A DNA stretch of 64,000 nucleotides from Antedon bifida (lineage: Eukaryota; Echinodermata; Crinoidea; Comatulida; Antedonidae), in the NCBI GenBank assembly GCA_963402885.1, contig OY727099.1:23207001-23271000 (forward strand), read 5' to 3'. Positions 25,613 to 45,423 of this stretch are shown one piece after another. Each line of letters opens with the position of its first letter. Positions within the stretch are counted from its first letter, which is position 1. The notes under the pieces were generated by a model. It made no database searches. It saw nothing but the letters and a program-made list of their open reading frames with translations, and had not been told where the DNA came from. The translations under genes and the position numbers were made by a program.

Positions 25613-26041
25613 TGATTGTAATAAACTAGGCCGGTGCTTCCAACACCACCCTTACTCTCCCTCCTGCAGATTTTCTGTACTGTAGGCCTAGTTTAAAACC
25701 GTCCAGTACAATTTTCCGGTCATTTTTATACTCTTTGTGTAAGGAAGAATGCGTGACGTTTTGCCGCTATAATTTTTTTTTCTACTTCAAGAGTAGAAAA
25801 AAAAGTATAGCGGCAAAACGTACATACCTATTCCTATTCATACACAATACTGCATCCCAGCCGTAAAGTACAGTAAACCTTGTGATTGGTTGAACCGTAA
25901 GACTACCAGTTATAATTTTGCTATTATTATTAATTTCTGAATCAATTTATATTAGTTTCAATTTTTGACCTGCTTCAAGAAAAAAGGAGTATTTGCAATT
26001 TCTTAATGGTACGCACTCACAAACACTTCTTGGGCTAAAAA
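25613..26041. repeat. Direct duplication, copy 2
   Basis: Starts TGATTGTAATAAACTAGGCC and ends TTCTTGGGCTAAAAAC like the copy at 24466-24891, with only a few differences. The hairpin (about 25754-25817) is conserved. Confidence 0.85.
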
Positions 26042-26292
26042 CGTAGCCTAAAGCTTGGTTCCCACTTGAACCCAATGCAAGGACGTAAGCGCGCAAGCAA
26101 TTTAATCAATAACGACGCGATGGATTGGAACTGTCCTGTGATTGGTTAACTCACTTGCGTTGTTCCTACAGTAGGGTGTTCATACGGTAGTTGGTTGACA
26201 CTGTTTCAAGAACATCCATAATACCTGTTTCCACTAGGTTTCCACTATTACATATAATAATATAACGATTTTGTTTGTTCTATTTTTATTCA

Positions 26293-29088
<2,796 letters not shown>

Positions 29089-29871
29089 TTTTTAAATTTC
29101 TACAGTTCTATAAAACATTACAATTAGGCCTACAACATGTACGAATTGTAAAAATAGTTCTGTTGTATAATTAAGCTAATTAATTAAGCTAAAACTGGTT
29201 ATTTGTGTGTTAGTTCATACCAAAATAAACATTACATCATTTTCTTGGTGGAGCGCCTTGACCTTGAGCGTTCAATGCTCAAACGTAAGTTTCATTTTCG
29301 GACGTAAAATCAGTTACGTGTGTAACTTTACATGTGTAATCAGTGATCGTTCGGACGATGAACAATTTACACGTGTAAAGGTCATATTTCATGCATCTCT
29401 TTACACTATTAAGGTCAAATTGCTCCTTATCTTGCGGTTAATCAGCTTGCGGTTTAAGGTGTAATTGAAAAATCCACCACATGAGGTGGATTTTTGAAAC
29501 AGCAAGTTTATCTCAAAATTTACATCACACGCGACCATTACACTAGACTTGCCCCAAGTCTGTATTTATTGTCTTTTTTTTTTATTTATTTGTTTTTATT
29601 TCGACCGCGATTTTTGTCTGAAAATACAGACTTGTGAAACACGTATAGAAATTGATTTGCAGACCGCAAACATCCGATAAGAATGACGTAGGTTATCATA
29701 CCGTATTTGGCTATATGGGGCGGGCGGTATGTAAATATGGATTTCGAATCAACCAATGATCATTTTGTTTCAAAATGAAAAAGATCGAGTACGTACGTAC
29801 AGTGCTGAATGTACGATCGAGACTGAACAACTGTTGAAATATAAAATCGTGTTGCCAAGTTGTTTTGTTTA
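29089..29871. other. Intergenic DNA upstream of SULT-E
   Basis: No gene recognised. A perfect short hairpin AAAAATCCACC/GGTGGATTTTT lies at 29468-29497. ACACGTGTAA-like words recur at 29320-29385. Confidence 0.5.
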
Positions 29872-31036
29872 TAGTAGAGCAGTTAACGCCATAAAAATAG
29901 CCAAGTTGTGCACTTTATTACCAAAGCATGAAACTTGCCACAAAGTTTCTTTGATGTATATAGATTCAAAATATCGAGGGGTGCCAAGTGTCCAACGTCC
30001 GGTATGGCGGCCATCTTGAGTTCAAAATGGCCACCATAAAAACAAAAAGTGTTCATATCTTGGCAACTATAAACAGTAGAGACTTAATTCTGGTGTTAAA
30101 TTGTTCACAAACCACATATTTCTATTTGCTCTAATGAAAAGTTTCGTCAAAAAATCGATTTTGGTGTCATTTTGTTCAGAATAGAGACATTTATATTTGT
30201 AGTAATGAAACATTTTCACATAAAATGACTGGAAATACAATTTGTAACCTTTGACATATATAATTATGTGAATATACTGTATGTGGTTTACATGCACCTA
30301 ATTTTTTTAACGAAATAAATGACACTTAATGCAAATTTTTGACTTTTGATGTGATAGGATAGGCGTAAAGTATGACAGATCACTGAGAAACAGCAATCAA
30401 TGAGCTCATCTATGATGCCGACTTGTTTGCTAAACTGTGATGTGTCAATCGTTAGATAAAAGTTTTGGTCCTCTCTCCTTCATCTTTTCTTTTTTTTTTG
30501 TAATGTATTATACCATATGGACAATTGTCTGAAATAAAAGTTGAATTGAGTTGTTAGATGCCATTTGGAAATATTTTTGATGTAAAGTAGCATTCTTTGA
30601 TGTTGCATATGAGACAAGTTCGGAAAGTTTTTCATGAGTTAAGAGAACACCGTCTTTCAAAGTACTTACTACAAACTTTATCCTGCATTTGTGCAGTAGA
30701 CCTACTTTCATTAGTCAGAAACTCAGTTAGTTCTTGTTCATTTTCGTTGCATCTAAAAAATTTTTTATGGTAATGGGCCTTTGCTGTAAACCATCTGAAT
30801 CCTTTTCCTCGATTTCTCCAGTCATTGATTTTTTAGCAAAATTCGAACCAAACCAATTCGTAAAAGACATCTCAATATAATTATTCAAGTAATACTCAAA
30901 ATAGTGACATGGACCTACAATATACTGTTCTGTACAAGACCTTTTTAGGCATCCACCTGTGGACTTTCACTTTGAAGGTCTTGGTCTCCTAATCATACAA
31001 GAAACAATGTCTGATTTAATCAACCAAAGTAGTAGG

Positions 31037-33112
31037 TCCAGACAAAGAAGGGGGTGTAAGACCATCCACAGACAAAGAAGGGAGTATAAGACCATCCACA
31101 GACAAAGAAGGGGGTATAAGACCGTCCACAGACAAAGAAAGGGGTGCAAGACCATCGACAGACAAAGAAGGGGGTGTAAGACCATCCACACACAAAGAAG
31201 GGGGTATAAGACCATCCACAGACAAAGAAAGGGGTGTAAGGCCATCTACAGACAAAGAAGGGGGTGTAAGACCACCCACAGACAAAGAAGGGGGTGTAAG
31301 ACCATCCACAGACAAAGAAGGGGGTGTAGGACCATCCACAGACAAAGAAGGGGGTATAAGACCGTCCACAGACAAAGAAGGGGGTGTAAGACCACCCACA
31401 GACAAAGAAGGGGGTGTAAGACCATCCACAGACAAAGAAGGGGGTGTAGGACCATCCACAGACAAAGAAGGGGGTATAAGACCATCCACAGACAAAGAAA
31501 GGGGTGTAAGGCCATCTACAGACAAAGAAGGGGGTGTAAGACCACCCACAGACAAAGAAGGGGGTGTAAGACCATCCACAGACAAAGAAGGGGGTATAAG
31601 ACCGTCCACAGACAAAGAAGGGGGTGTAAGACCACCCACAGACAAAGAAGGGGGTGTAAGACCATCCACAGACAAAGAAGGGGGTGTAGGACCATCCACA
31701 GACAAAGAAGGGGGTATAAGACCATCCACAGACAAAGAAAGGGGTGTAAGGCCATCTACAGACAAAGAAGGGGGTGTAAGACCACCCACAGACAAAGAAG
31801 GGGGTGTAAGACCATCCACAGACAAAGAAGGGGGTGTAGGACCATCCACAGACAAAGAAGGGGGTGTAAGACCATCCACAGACAAAGAAGGGTGTAGGAC
31901 CATCCACAGACAAAGAAAGGGGTGTAAGGCCATTCACAGAGAAAGAAGGAGTGTAAGACCATCCACACACAAAGAAGGAGTGTAAGACCATCCACAGACA
32001 AAGAAGGAGTGTAAGACCATCCACACACAAAGAAAGGGGTGTAAGACCATCCACACACAAAGAAAGGGGTGTAAGACCATCCACACACAAAAAAAAGGGG
32101 TGTAATACCATCAACAGACAAAGAAAGGGGTGTAATACCATCAACAGACAAGGAAGGAGGTATAAGACCATCCACAGGCACAGAAGGGGGTATAATATCG
32201 TCCACAGACAAATAAAGGAGTGTAAGACCATCCACAGACAAAGAAGGGGGTGTAGGACCGTCCACAGACAAAGAAGGGGGTGTAAGACCATCCACTGACA
32301 AAGAAAGGGTATAGGACCACTTACAGACAAAAAGGGGGGACGTATAAGACCATCCACAGACAAAGAAGGGGGTGTAGGAGCATCCACAGACAAAGAAGGG
32401 GATGTAATAATAATAATAATAATAATAATATTTATTCGGTCATCAATGTAAAAATAACCAGGAATGAGAATAGGCTAAAGCCCAAACAGATTCTGCACTC
32501 ACTCCATAAGACCACCCACAGACAAAGAAGTGGGTGTAAGACCATCCACACACAAATAAGGGATTATAAGACCATCCACCGACAAAGAAGGGGGTATAAG
32601 ACCATCCACAGAGAAAGAAGGGGTGTAGGACCATCCACAGACAAAGAAGGGAGTGTAGGACCATCCACAGACAAAGAAGGGGTGTAAGACCATCCACAGA
32701 CAAAGAAAGGGGTGTAAGACCATCCACAGAGAAAGAAGGGGTGTAGGACCATCCACAGACAAAGAAGGGAGTGTAGGACCATCCACAGACAAAGAAGGGG
32801 TCTAAGACCATCCACACACAAAGAAAGGGGTGTAATACCATCCACACACAAAGAAAGGGGTGTAATACCATCCACACACAAAAAAAGGGGTGTAATACCA
32901 TCAATAGACAAAGAAAGGGGTGTAATACCATCAACAGACAAGGAAGGGGGTATAAGACCATCCACAGACACAGAAGGGGGTATAAGACCATCCACAGACA
33001 AAGAAGGGGGTATAAGACCATCCACAGACAAAGAAGGGGGTATAAGACCATCCACAGACAAAGAATGGGGTATAAGACCATCTACAGACAAAGAAGGAGG
33101 GGTAGGACCATA
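31037..33112. repeat. Minisatellite, 30-bp unit, ~65 copies in two blocks
   Basis: The unit contains GACAAAGAAGGGGGTGTAAG followed by ACCATCCACA. Block 1 is 31037-32404 and block 2 is 32509-33112, split by an inserted sequence. The central part (about 31150-31870) shows a higher-order pattern of ~240 bp with alternating TATAAG, TGTAAG and TGTAGG variants. Because 30 is a multiple of 3, long open frames arise on both strands; they are not genes. Confidence 0.95.
32405..32508 (-). mobile_element. LINE-like 3' tail inserted in the minisatellite
   Basis: On the minus strand the sequence ends ATGACCGAATAAATA followed by an ATT microsatellite, the form of a CR1/L2-type LINE 3' end. Only ~100 bp is present and no reverse transcriptase is encoded. 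Confidence 0.45.
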
Positions 33113-33524
33113 TTAACCGAGGAAGCATACAAAAAGAAGATGCAATCAAAATAGGCCTACCACTTGGAAAACAATATATTGTAGAATAACTGAGGCTTGA
33201 TTGTTGAAATATAAAGGGTTCTTTGTAAGGTCATTAATAATATATTGATATAAACACGATCATCATACTATTCATTTGACAATCAAATACAGTCTATCTC
33301 GAAAAGAAGCTCATACTATCACCTTTTCGAGGTTTTACGGTATTCCATAACATGTATGTTATTTCCTCTGTCAAACTATTAAAACTTGTAGCGAATCAGA
33401 AGGTGCCAACATCATTGAACTAATGGTACCACCAAGCACAATGTTTACCAATTTTATGTACTATATACAATTTAAGTCCATTAATCATTTAATATAATTA
33501 CGCCTATCAGGTCAAAGTTCAAAA

Positions 33525-33928
33525 TTAGGTGCATTTAAGACCAACAAAAACCACACAGTATATTCACATAATTAAAAATCAATAAATAAATGTCAAAGGT
33601 CATAAATTGTATTTCCGGTAATTTTATGTGAAAATGTTTCATTACTACAAATATAAATGTATTTATTCTGAACAAAATGACACCAAAATCGATTGAAAAT
33701 GACCATTAGTTACAGAGATATACAAATACGAGGTCAAAGGTCAAACTGAAAGAAACGTCATTTCCGGTCATTTTTGGACGAACATTTTTATTAGAGCAAA
33801 TAGAAATATATAGTTTGTGAACAATTTGAGACCAGAATTAAGTCTCTAATGTGTATAGTTGCCAAGATATGAATATTTTTTGTTTTTATGGTGGCCATTT
33901 TGAATTCAAGATGGCCGCCATACCGGAC
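33525..33928. repeat. Right arm of the 7.2-kb inverted repeat (inner part)
   Basis: Inverted match to 30005-30310, containing TTTTTATGGTGGCCATTTTG and AAGATGGCCGCCATACCGGA. The last nine bases (ATACCGGAC) are the target duplication of the adjacent Mutator-like element. Confidence 0.85.
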
Positions 33929-34659
33929 GCGATTTTTTTTTTCCGTACGAGAGTTCCTCCATCGGTTCGTTTCGGACTCAATCGACTCTTCGGTAAGCCA
34001 CCGATGCTCACTGATGCGTGACAACAACCACAAGACAAAACGTGAGCAGCTTTTTTTCACGAGTGATTTATACATTACTAAATATAAATATGTAAATATA
34101 ATAATAAATATTAATAGTAGTACTGAACCTCATAGTTTTAGTAACGGTAAGAGCATTATTATTATTGGGTGTAATAATAATAATAGGCCTAGAATGTTAA
34201 TAATATAATACTGTATAGGCAGCCACAAACCAATGTATCATCAGATTCACAAACAGTAAACACACACACACACAGCATCAGCATTTATTTATAAATAAGT
34301 CCAAATAAAATATTAGTACATTTCGCAAACTCTCTGTTATTTTTTTTTTCAACGTAGAGAAGTACTTACCGTAATTGAAAGAAATGTTTACTCATACAAG
34401 AAATTTGATTCAAATAAAATTATGACAAGATGTTAGTACGTCAGTTATTTTTGTAATGTATTTTTAGGATTTTAATTGACCTAATTTATTTTAATGATAT
34501 TCATATTTTGATTTATTAATATGATATACTGTAATAGGATTTAGGCTATATTATTTTTTATGTATTTGTTTTATTCTTAAAAATATAATAAATTTTGATT
34601 TTAAGTGGGCCAATACAATTTCTTGAATCTAGACTCTTGGAAAATATAAGTTTTTAATT

Positions 34660-34991
34660 TTAACGATATACTATCTCCCTGAAGAAAAACCCCAATTTTT
34701 GTAAACATTTTATTGTTGAATATGTTATTTTAATGTCACATAATAGTTATTCACTTTGACCAAAAATTGGATTGGCAAAAAAACTATTTACCGGAAAAAA
34801 CTATAATTTAAAGTAACAAATAGTCAAATTGTCTGTCAGGCAATGAGTTTTTGGTTAGATTTAACTGTATATTTTGTTTTTTTTTATAATTGAAATAATT
34901 TTTTTTTCTATTGAATTAAAACTCCCAAAATGGCCTATTATTAAAAGTCTAAAATCTTTATTTTTCATGATTGGGGATAATACATCTTTAA
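34660..34991. mobile_element. MITE-1 copy, diverged, inside the Mutator-like element
   Basis: Ends TTAACGATATACTATCTCCC and GGGGATAATACATCTTTAA, in reverse orientation relative to most copies. TTAA at both borders. About 332 bp. Confidence 0.75.
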
Positions 34992-35280
34992 CGTAAAATT
35001 TCCATCAGCCTACAATATAAATATTAATTTAATAATATTATTTTAAAAAGTATAAAAAACATACACTGTGCATAGGAATTCCTACTGTACATAATCATTT
35101 TAAATTCAAAAGTAATACATGGCATAGGAGGCCTACACAAGCGTGGCTAGGCTAGCCATATAGCTACAATACCTAGTCTCTAGACCTAGGCCTAAATATC
35201 TACTATTGGGTCGTAGACCTAGGCCTAAATATCTTTAAAATGCTATTGGGTTCTTAATGTAATTACTAAGTAGGCTTAGG

Positions 35281-36775
35281 GGCGCTAATGCAGTTTCGTA
35301 CCCACCCCTTAAAATTACTCAAAATTGTTTCAATACTTCATCTAACCTACTCACGAGTTGTCTACAGCATTCTGCAAGCATAAAATTGTAAAATATCGAT
35401 AACTTTTTATTTATAAATATTTTTAATCAATTGATAATTGAGCACCCTTCAGAAATCCATCGCAAGCTTAGCTTCGCGAAAATCATCGCTAGGCCTGCCG
35501 ATAAAAGTACGGAGGCCTCATAGGGCATCGATCAATAGAGGACGCTGTTATGGTCATATTATAATGTCTTTAAAAAATATTCCTCGTGAAACGAACTTTT
35601 AAGTTTTTTCATAAAGAAATATTTTGTGTTTAATTATGTTGTTAATTTTTAGAAATTCTTTTTAATTTGAGTGTTATTGTCTTGTCAAATTATATTTTTG
35701 TGAGGGTCTTTAATGATCAGCTTCGGCTGGATGGACCACCCTCGTAAAATATTGTTGAAATAAATAAAGGAACAGTTGCTTCAATATTAAATGTTATATT
35801 TTTATTTTATTTTAATAAACACAACAGGAAAGAAGATAAAAAGGAAGAAATGAAAGACATGAAATGATGTTTTCAGTGTCAGCAGAAGTAAAATAAATTC
35901 TAGTAATTGATGGAAAACATTTTTATTATAATTATCATTTTATTACTGTACATTACATTTCAATAAATTATATCTTTCTGTTTTTGTTGCATTTCTTATT
36001 TCCATGTATTTGAAGAGGTCTTTCATGGGTGAATAACAAATGTTAATTTATATACTTCTATAAAAATCTTAAAACAAGGAAACCATTAGTGTTTCTAATA
36101 TAGTGATAACATTACTAAAACAATTAATTTGTCATAAGCTCCTTGTTTATTGTGTTATAACAATGTAGCTCAGGACTGAACGAAGTACTGTAATTCTTTT
36201 TATTTCATTTTATTTATTTATTTGACCTACAAATCATAATGTAAAATAAACTAAAACAGAGGAAAATTGGTCTGTAGTACTTAAATCTTCAAGTCAGCAG
36301 TCCCATACAATTTATCTTCTTTCCTGTGTGAAATTCTACTATTAAAAATGAAAAACAAATTAAAAACATAACATATGATGATACCCACAATGATGAATAC
36401 AATAATTGTATATTATTTCTTTATTAAAAATACGAAATTCATGTCGGAAATAATGCAAATTATTATTTAGTGCGTGCTTTAAACATTAGTAAATTACGCC
36501 CTCTATAGAACGCAACTGTTTACTCTATCAAGAGTTAATGTCCTGTGAGGCCTCCGTACTTTTATCGGCAGGCCTAGCGACGATTTTCGCGAAGCTAAGC
36601 TGGCGATGTATTTCTGAAGGGTGCTCAGTATTAATTGATTAAAAATAGTTATAAATAAAAAAAATATCGAATTTTTACAATTTTATGATTGCAGGATGTT
36701 GTAGACAACTCGTGAGTAGGTTGGATGAAGAATTTGAGTAATTTTAAGGGGTGGGTACGAAACTGCATTAGCGCC
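35281..36775. mobile_element. 1.5-kb transposon with ~250-bp inverted repeats and 8-bp target duplication
   Basis: Left arm from GGCGCTAATGCAGTTTCG to about 35530; right arm about 36540 to CGAAACTGCATTAGCGCC. The arms share GGGTGCTCA..TTGATTA, CGCGAAGCTAAGC and CGGAGGCCTC. Flanked by GGCTTAGG on both sides (35273-35280, 36776-36783). An 8-bp duplication fits hAT, P or Merlin types; the termini do not settle which. No transposase seen. Confidence 0.88.
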
Positions 36776-37465
36776 GGCTTAGGCCTAGTATTTATTAATT
36801 AATGTCAATCAAAGTTCGTATTTAGTGTAGATTCTTTTTACTGTTGTGAGACTGAGAGCCTGTGAAAGTAACTCGCGGTTTGTAAATTCTACAGTATTAT
36901 GTTGTCACGCATCAGTGAGCTGACATACCGAAGAGAGTCGATTGAGGCCGAAACGAACCGATGGAGGAACTCTCGTACGAAAAAAAAAATCGCATACCGG
37001 ACGTTGGACACTTGGCACCCCCCGATATTTTGAATCTATAGACATTAAAGAAACTTTGTGCCAAGTTTCATGCTTTGGTAATAAAATGCACAGCTCATGT
37101 CATTAACTGCTCTACTAATTGTTTAGTCCTGGCCTAGGCCTCCTTCGTAGGGCTACTCAACTCGTACGTGTGACCTGCCAAATAAAACGCCAATAAGTTA
37201 CATACCACTACCGACCGGCACACAACAGGGCTACACCACCACACAGAACAGGACAGGGTCTGGGTGGGAATTAAATCAAATTTTCTCCGCATAATAACTG
37301 ATCCATTCAAAGTTTGATTTGGCGGAGAAGCTAGCCTATCATATCAAGACGAGTTTTCATGTTCTTGGGAAAAATCTCATCAAATGCTTACCAGACTAAT
37401 AGGCATATAAAATCATTTCTAGCCTTCAGAAACTTTTATCAATGTACCCAACCAAGTACACATTA

Positions 37466-37955
37466 GAGAGGTTTCGCAACGCTACGAATACGATAACGAA
37501 AACGAATACGTCACGCACATGTATTCGTTTTCGTAAGCCTGCAAAAATCGAGGGCGCCGTCGATCAAAAAAAAAAAATGTGACTGCGGTAAATTCGAAGC
37601 GCAGCAGGTACGTGTTGCATGCTTGGCTGCCTAGGCCTAGCGTAACATCAAGGGGAGTGAGCACTTTAAAAACTGCTATTTATCGAAATCGACTTGTTAT
37701 TTTAGTAAATTACTTTTAGTAAATTACTTTCAATAAATCTATAATTATATTATAATCATGAATCATTTCTGATTCAAATGCAAAATGTGGAAAATAATCA
37801 AAAACTATACTCGTTTTGTAGTTACGAATATGACTGGTGATATTCGTCAACACAAATACGCTTTACGAATATGAAATGGGGATCAGCTCAAAAGTTTCAT
37901 AAATGTATGACGTATCCGTTTTCGTTATCGTATTCGTAGGGTTGCGAAACCTCCC
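37466..37955. mobile_element. TA-flanked MITE, 490 bp
   Basis: Inverted ends of ~45 bp: GAGAGGTTTCGCAACGCTAC at the left and, reversed, GGGAGGTTTCGCAACCCTAC at the right, followed by CGATAACGAAAACG. Each end abuts TA, consistent with a Tc1/mariner-type target duplication. Confidence 0.8.
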
Positions 37956-38809
37956 TATTGTCTAAACCCTAAACGTAACATAGCGCATGCGCATCGTCTT
38001 AGATGTTGAGTCTTTGAAAGTCTGAAATATGAATATTAAAACGACGTACGAGTGAGTAGCCAATGGCATGCGGCTGAAACTAGTCAACTGGATAATTTAT
38101 GCACCAAGAATTCTTGGTGTCAAACCACGTGACTTATGCGTGTTTCCCGGCCCCAGACGGAGTATCCAAACTCAAGTAATACACGTATGAAACGCCATAT
38201 GTGCAAAAATATTTATATTATTACAAAACTCCGTCTGGAGCCCAGACTACCATTACACGTGTAAATTTGTTCCGTCCGAACGCTAGTAGGCTACTACCTA
38301 CTTCAACCCGCATCTTATGACGTTATTTTAAATCTTTTGATGTTTACTATAGGCAATCCGTGTACAGTACTTTAAATAATATATATGTATAGGCCTAGTA
38401 TGATAAGTTTGTATTTGAAAGATAATGAATATTGACTTAAGACCCTTACCGTACTCTTTTTCACCGATTGAAAATCCTGCAGTAATGTATCTTATAAAAA
38501 TAATCATCATGTATATTACCGTAAAGTAAACTTTTATTATGCCAATTATTCCATAATAAAGTGATGTGATTGGATGAAATAATTCATTATTTTTTTATTT
38601 GGTATTTGATTTATGTTAGTGCGGTCGACTCTAATGCCCTAGTTGATTGTTAGGCCTACAGCAGTATGCGAATTTAGTAGGCCTAACGAACGTACTAAAA
38701 CGTACGTAGTAAAATAGTAGTGAGTCATAACATTTACCATTTGCTTCCTCGTTTATATTAATTTTAACTATAATAATTACTGCAAAATTATAATTTTTCT
38801 CTTTAACAT
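37956..38809. other. Gene-free DNA downstream of SULT-F
   Basis: No gene recognised. A small inverted pair CCAGACGGAGT/ACTCCGTCTGG lies at 38153 and 38229; the rest is AT-rich with no clear repeats. Confidence 0.5.
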
Positions 38810-41587
<2,778 letters not shown>

Positions 41588-43310
41588 ATTGGATACCGTA
41601 CTTCTATAATCTATAATAACACATTACATTTTATAAATTATAAAAGAGATATGCCTAGTATTACTACTACTGTGGTAGTTCGCGATCACTGAGACACAAT
41701 CAGACGTACTAAATGTGGGTTATTGATAATTCGATTGTAATCTTTAAAAATCACTGTAATCCAACAACTGTAGTACCAAAACATAATTGAATGTTATAAA
41801 CCAAAAATTGTTATATTAAAATTTCCTACTATTTACAAGATGTTTTTTAAAATCATATTCTCTTTCTAATTTCGTTATCTTCACAAAAAACTTTAAATAA
41901 ATTGATTGTTTTGATATTAAATTCGATAGTTAAAACCTTTCTGAACGTTATACATTTTTCTTTTTTTTAACACAAAAATGGGCGGTGTGCACCCTCACGT
42001 GATTTTCTAAAATGTCGCAACTCAGCTCTTTCAACATATGGCTCTGAGTTGCCGGTGCCTTCTATTGTTACTATTGTTATTATAACTACATAATTTTTAT
42101 ATACAAGCATAAATAACAAGTTCGATATAATACTACTATTCATTAACATGATTAAATACAATAATTGATGAAATAAATCTTAATCTACGATATAGTATTA
42201 CAACGTACCTGGAAGAAACTGATAACTGACAATATACACAGCCGCTACTCAGCAACGATGGATGTGCACAGCTTGTACCCACCGGATCGCTATATATATA
42301 TATATATATAGATAATCCTGTCTAAATCTATCCTACCGCGCATGTCCGTTACCCCTGAAGATTACAGTACCTGAAGTTTACAGTAGACCCCCTCTTAACC
42401 GACTGCGAACCCCCATCCCCGATATGCCCAATACCCTCACCTCATCTCTGAAAATCCTCCAAATACGTGCCCCACAGTACAAAGGTTATTCGTAAATTTT
42501 AAAAATTCGTAAACTCGATCGTGAGTAACTCATACCTTCTTCCCTGTATGAGCGTACGTCGAGTGATAGGGCCTACGTGTCTGTACATTTCTAAGAGTTG
42601 CAAATGAATTGCCGAATATTTACCACTATGATTGTTAAAACATAGGGCCTATACTGTACAAGTCAAAATTGTATTAATTATATTAGAATTATTCAGTTAG
42701 TTGGTTGTTAGACATTTTGTGTATGACGTATGTGCTATCAATTATTATAGGCCCTGATAATAATGTACAGTTATCAGATTCAGACGATCGGGACTACGGA
42801 CAATCGGGTCAATACCGACGATTGGCTACCATTATGTTCACAACTCCTTATCTTTTTCTTTCAAAGTAGTTTTTTTTTAGCGAGATGCTTAGCTTGCACT
42901 AAATTCAATCCTGTCCATTCAACTTTGATGTTATCAAACCACTGTTTCTTCTGACGTTACGTCCTCCCTTTCTCTTCCCTTCTACCTTTTATTCTATTAT
43001 CTACAGTGTTAGTGCACTGTCGCTTCCTCTTATGATGTAGCCAAAGTAGGCTAGCTTTTTTTAAACGATCTCACCAAGCAGTTGTCTTTTCACACCAAGT
43101 TCCCCAAGGCTTAACTACTTAAATTAATATAACCCCTAAATAATCCGAGCCTAACCTTCTAAATAATATTTTTCATTTCGGTTAGCAACCTGAAAGATCT
43201 GGGTCTATAGATACATGAACACGATCCTATTATTTAGGAGGCTCTTATAATATCATTTATAATGTTTAACAGTTTATATTATTGTTTCGTCAGTTATCTT
43301 TTTTAAACAT
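41588..43310. other. Intergenic region between SULT-F and SULT-G
   Basis: The first ~85 bp match the upstream flank of SULT-G (ATTGGATACCGTACTTCT, then ATAACACATTACATTTTATA). A TA microsatellite lies at 42290-42310. A block at 42714-42810 (ATTATTATAGGCCCTGATAA, GACGATCGGGACTACGGACA) is repeated at 45772-45866. No further gene seen. Confidence 0.65.

Positions 43311-45423
<2,113 letters not shown>

Larger units (their letters stand above)
23296..26292. other. Intergenic region between SULT-D and SULT-E
   Basis: No gene recognised. Contents: a low-complexity CAAACAAGCAAACTCAACAA stretch at about 24375-24465, a ~427-bp direct duplication (24466 and 25613), a possible hammerhead-like remnant at 25203-25236, and a fragment resembling the window's right end at about 26045-26110 (GGTTCCCACTTG). 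Confidence 0.6.
33929..36993. mobile_element. Mutator-like non-autonomous element with 9-bp target duplication
   Basis: Terminal inverted repeats of ~95 bp at 33929-34025 and 36900-36993, both beginning GCGATTTTTT from the outside and containing GAGAGTTCCTCCATCGG and CACTGATGCGTGACAACA. Flanked by ATACCGGAC on both sides (33920-33928, 36994-37002). Long terminal repeats plus a 9-bp duplication fit Mutator-like elements. No transposase frame; the interior holds a MITE-1 and another transposon. Confidence 0.9.
29872..37117. mobile_element. 7.2-kb inverted-repeat element hosting a nest of insertions
   Basis: Left arm 29872-30310 is an inverted match of 33525-33919 plus 37003-37117. Shared features include TAGTAGAGCAGTTAA at the tips, GTGCCAAGTGTCCAACGTCC, GGCGGCCATCTTGA and AAATTGTTCACAAAC. 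The right arm is split by a Mutator-like insertion. Without that insertion the element would be ~4.2 kb. Its middle holds the 30-bp minisatellite. No protein gene recognised and no certain target duplication. Confidence 0.8.

Noticed and set aside
31037..33112. CRISPR array
   Set aside because: Units are contiguous with no unique spacers, and the genome is eukaryotic. The same holds for the 25-bp array at 60346-61437.
30959..33149. Long open frames on both strands (up to 457 codons)
   Set aside because: They simply translate the 30-bp minisatellite in different frames; no initiation context, splice pattern or domain.
33888..34208. 106-codon frame across the Mutator-like element border
   Set aside because: Spans an insertion junction and terminal inverted repeat; no protein similarity recognised.
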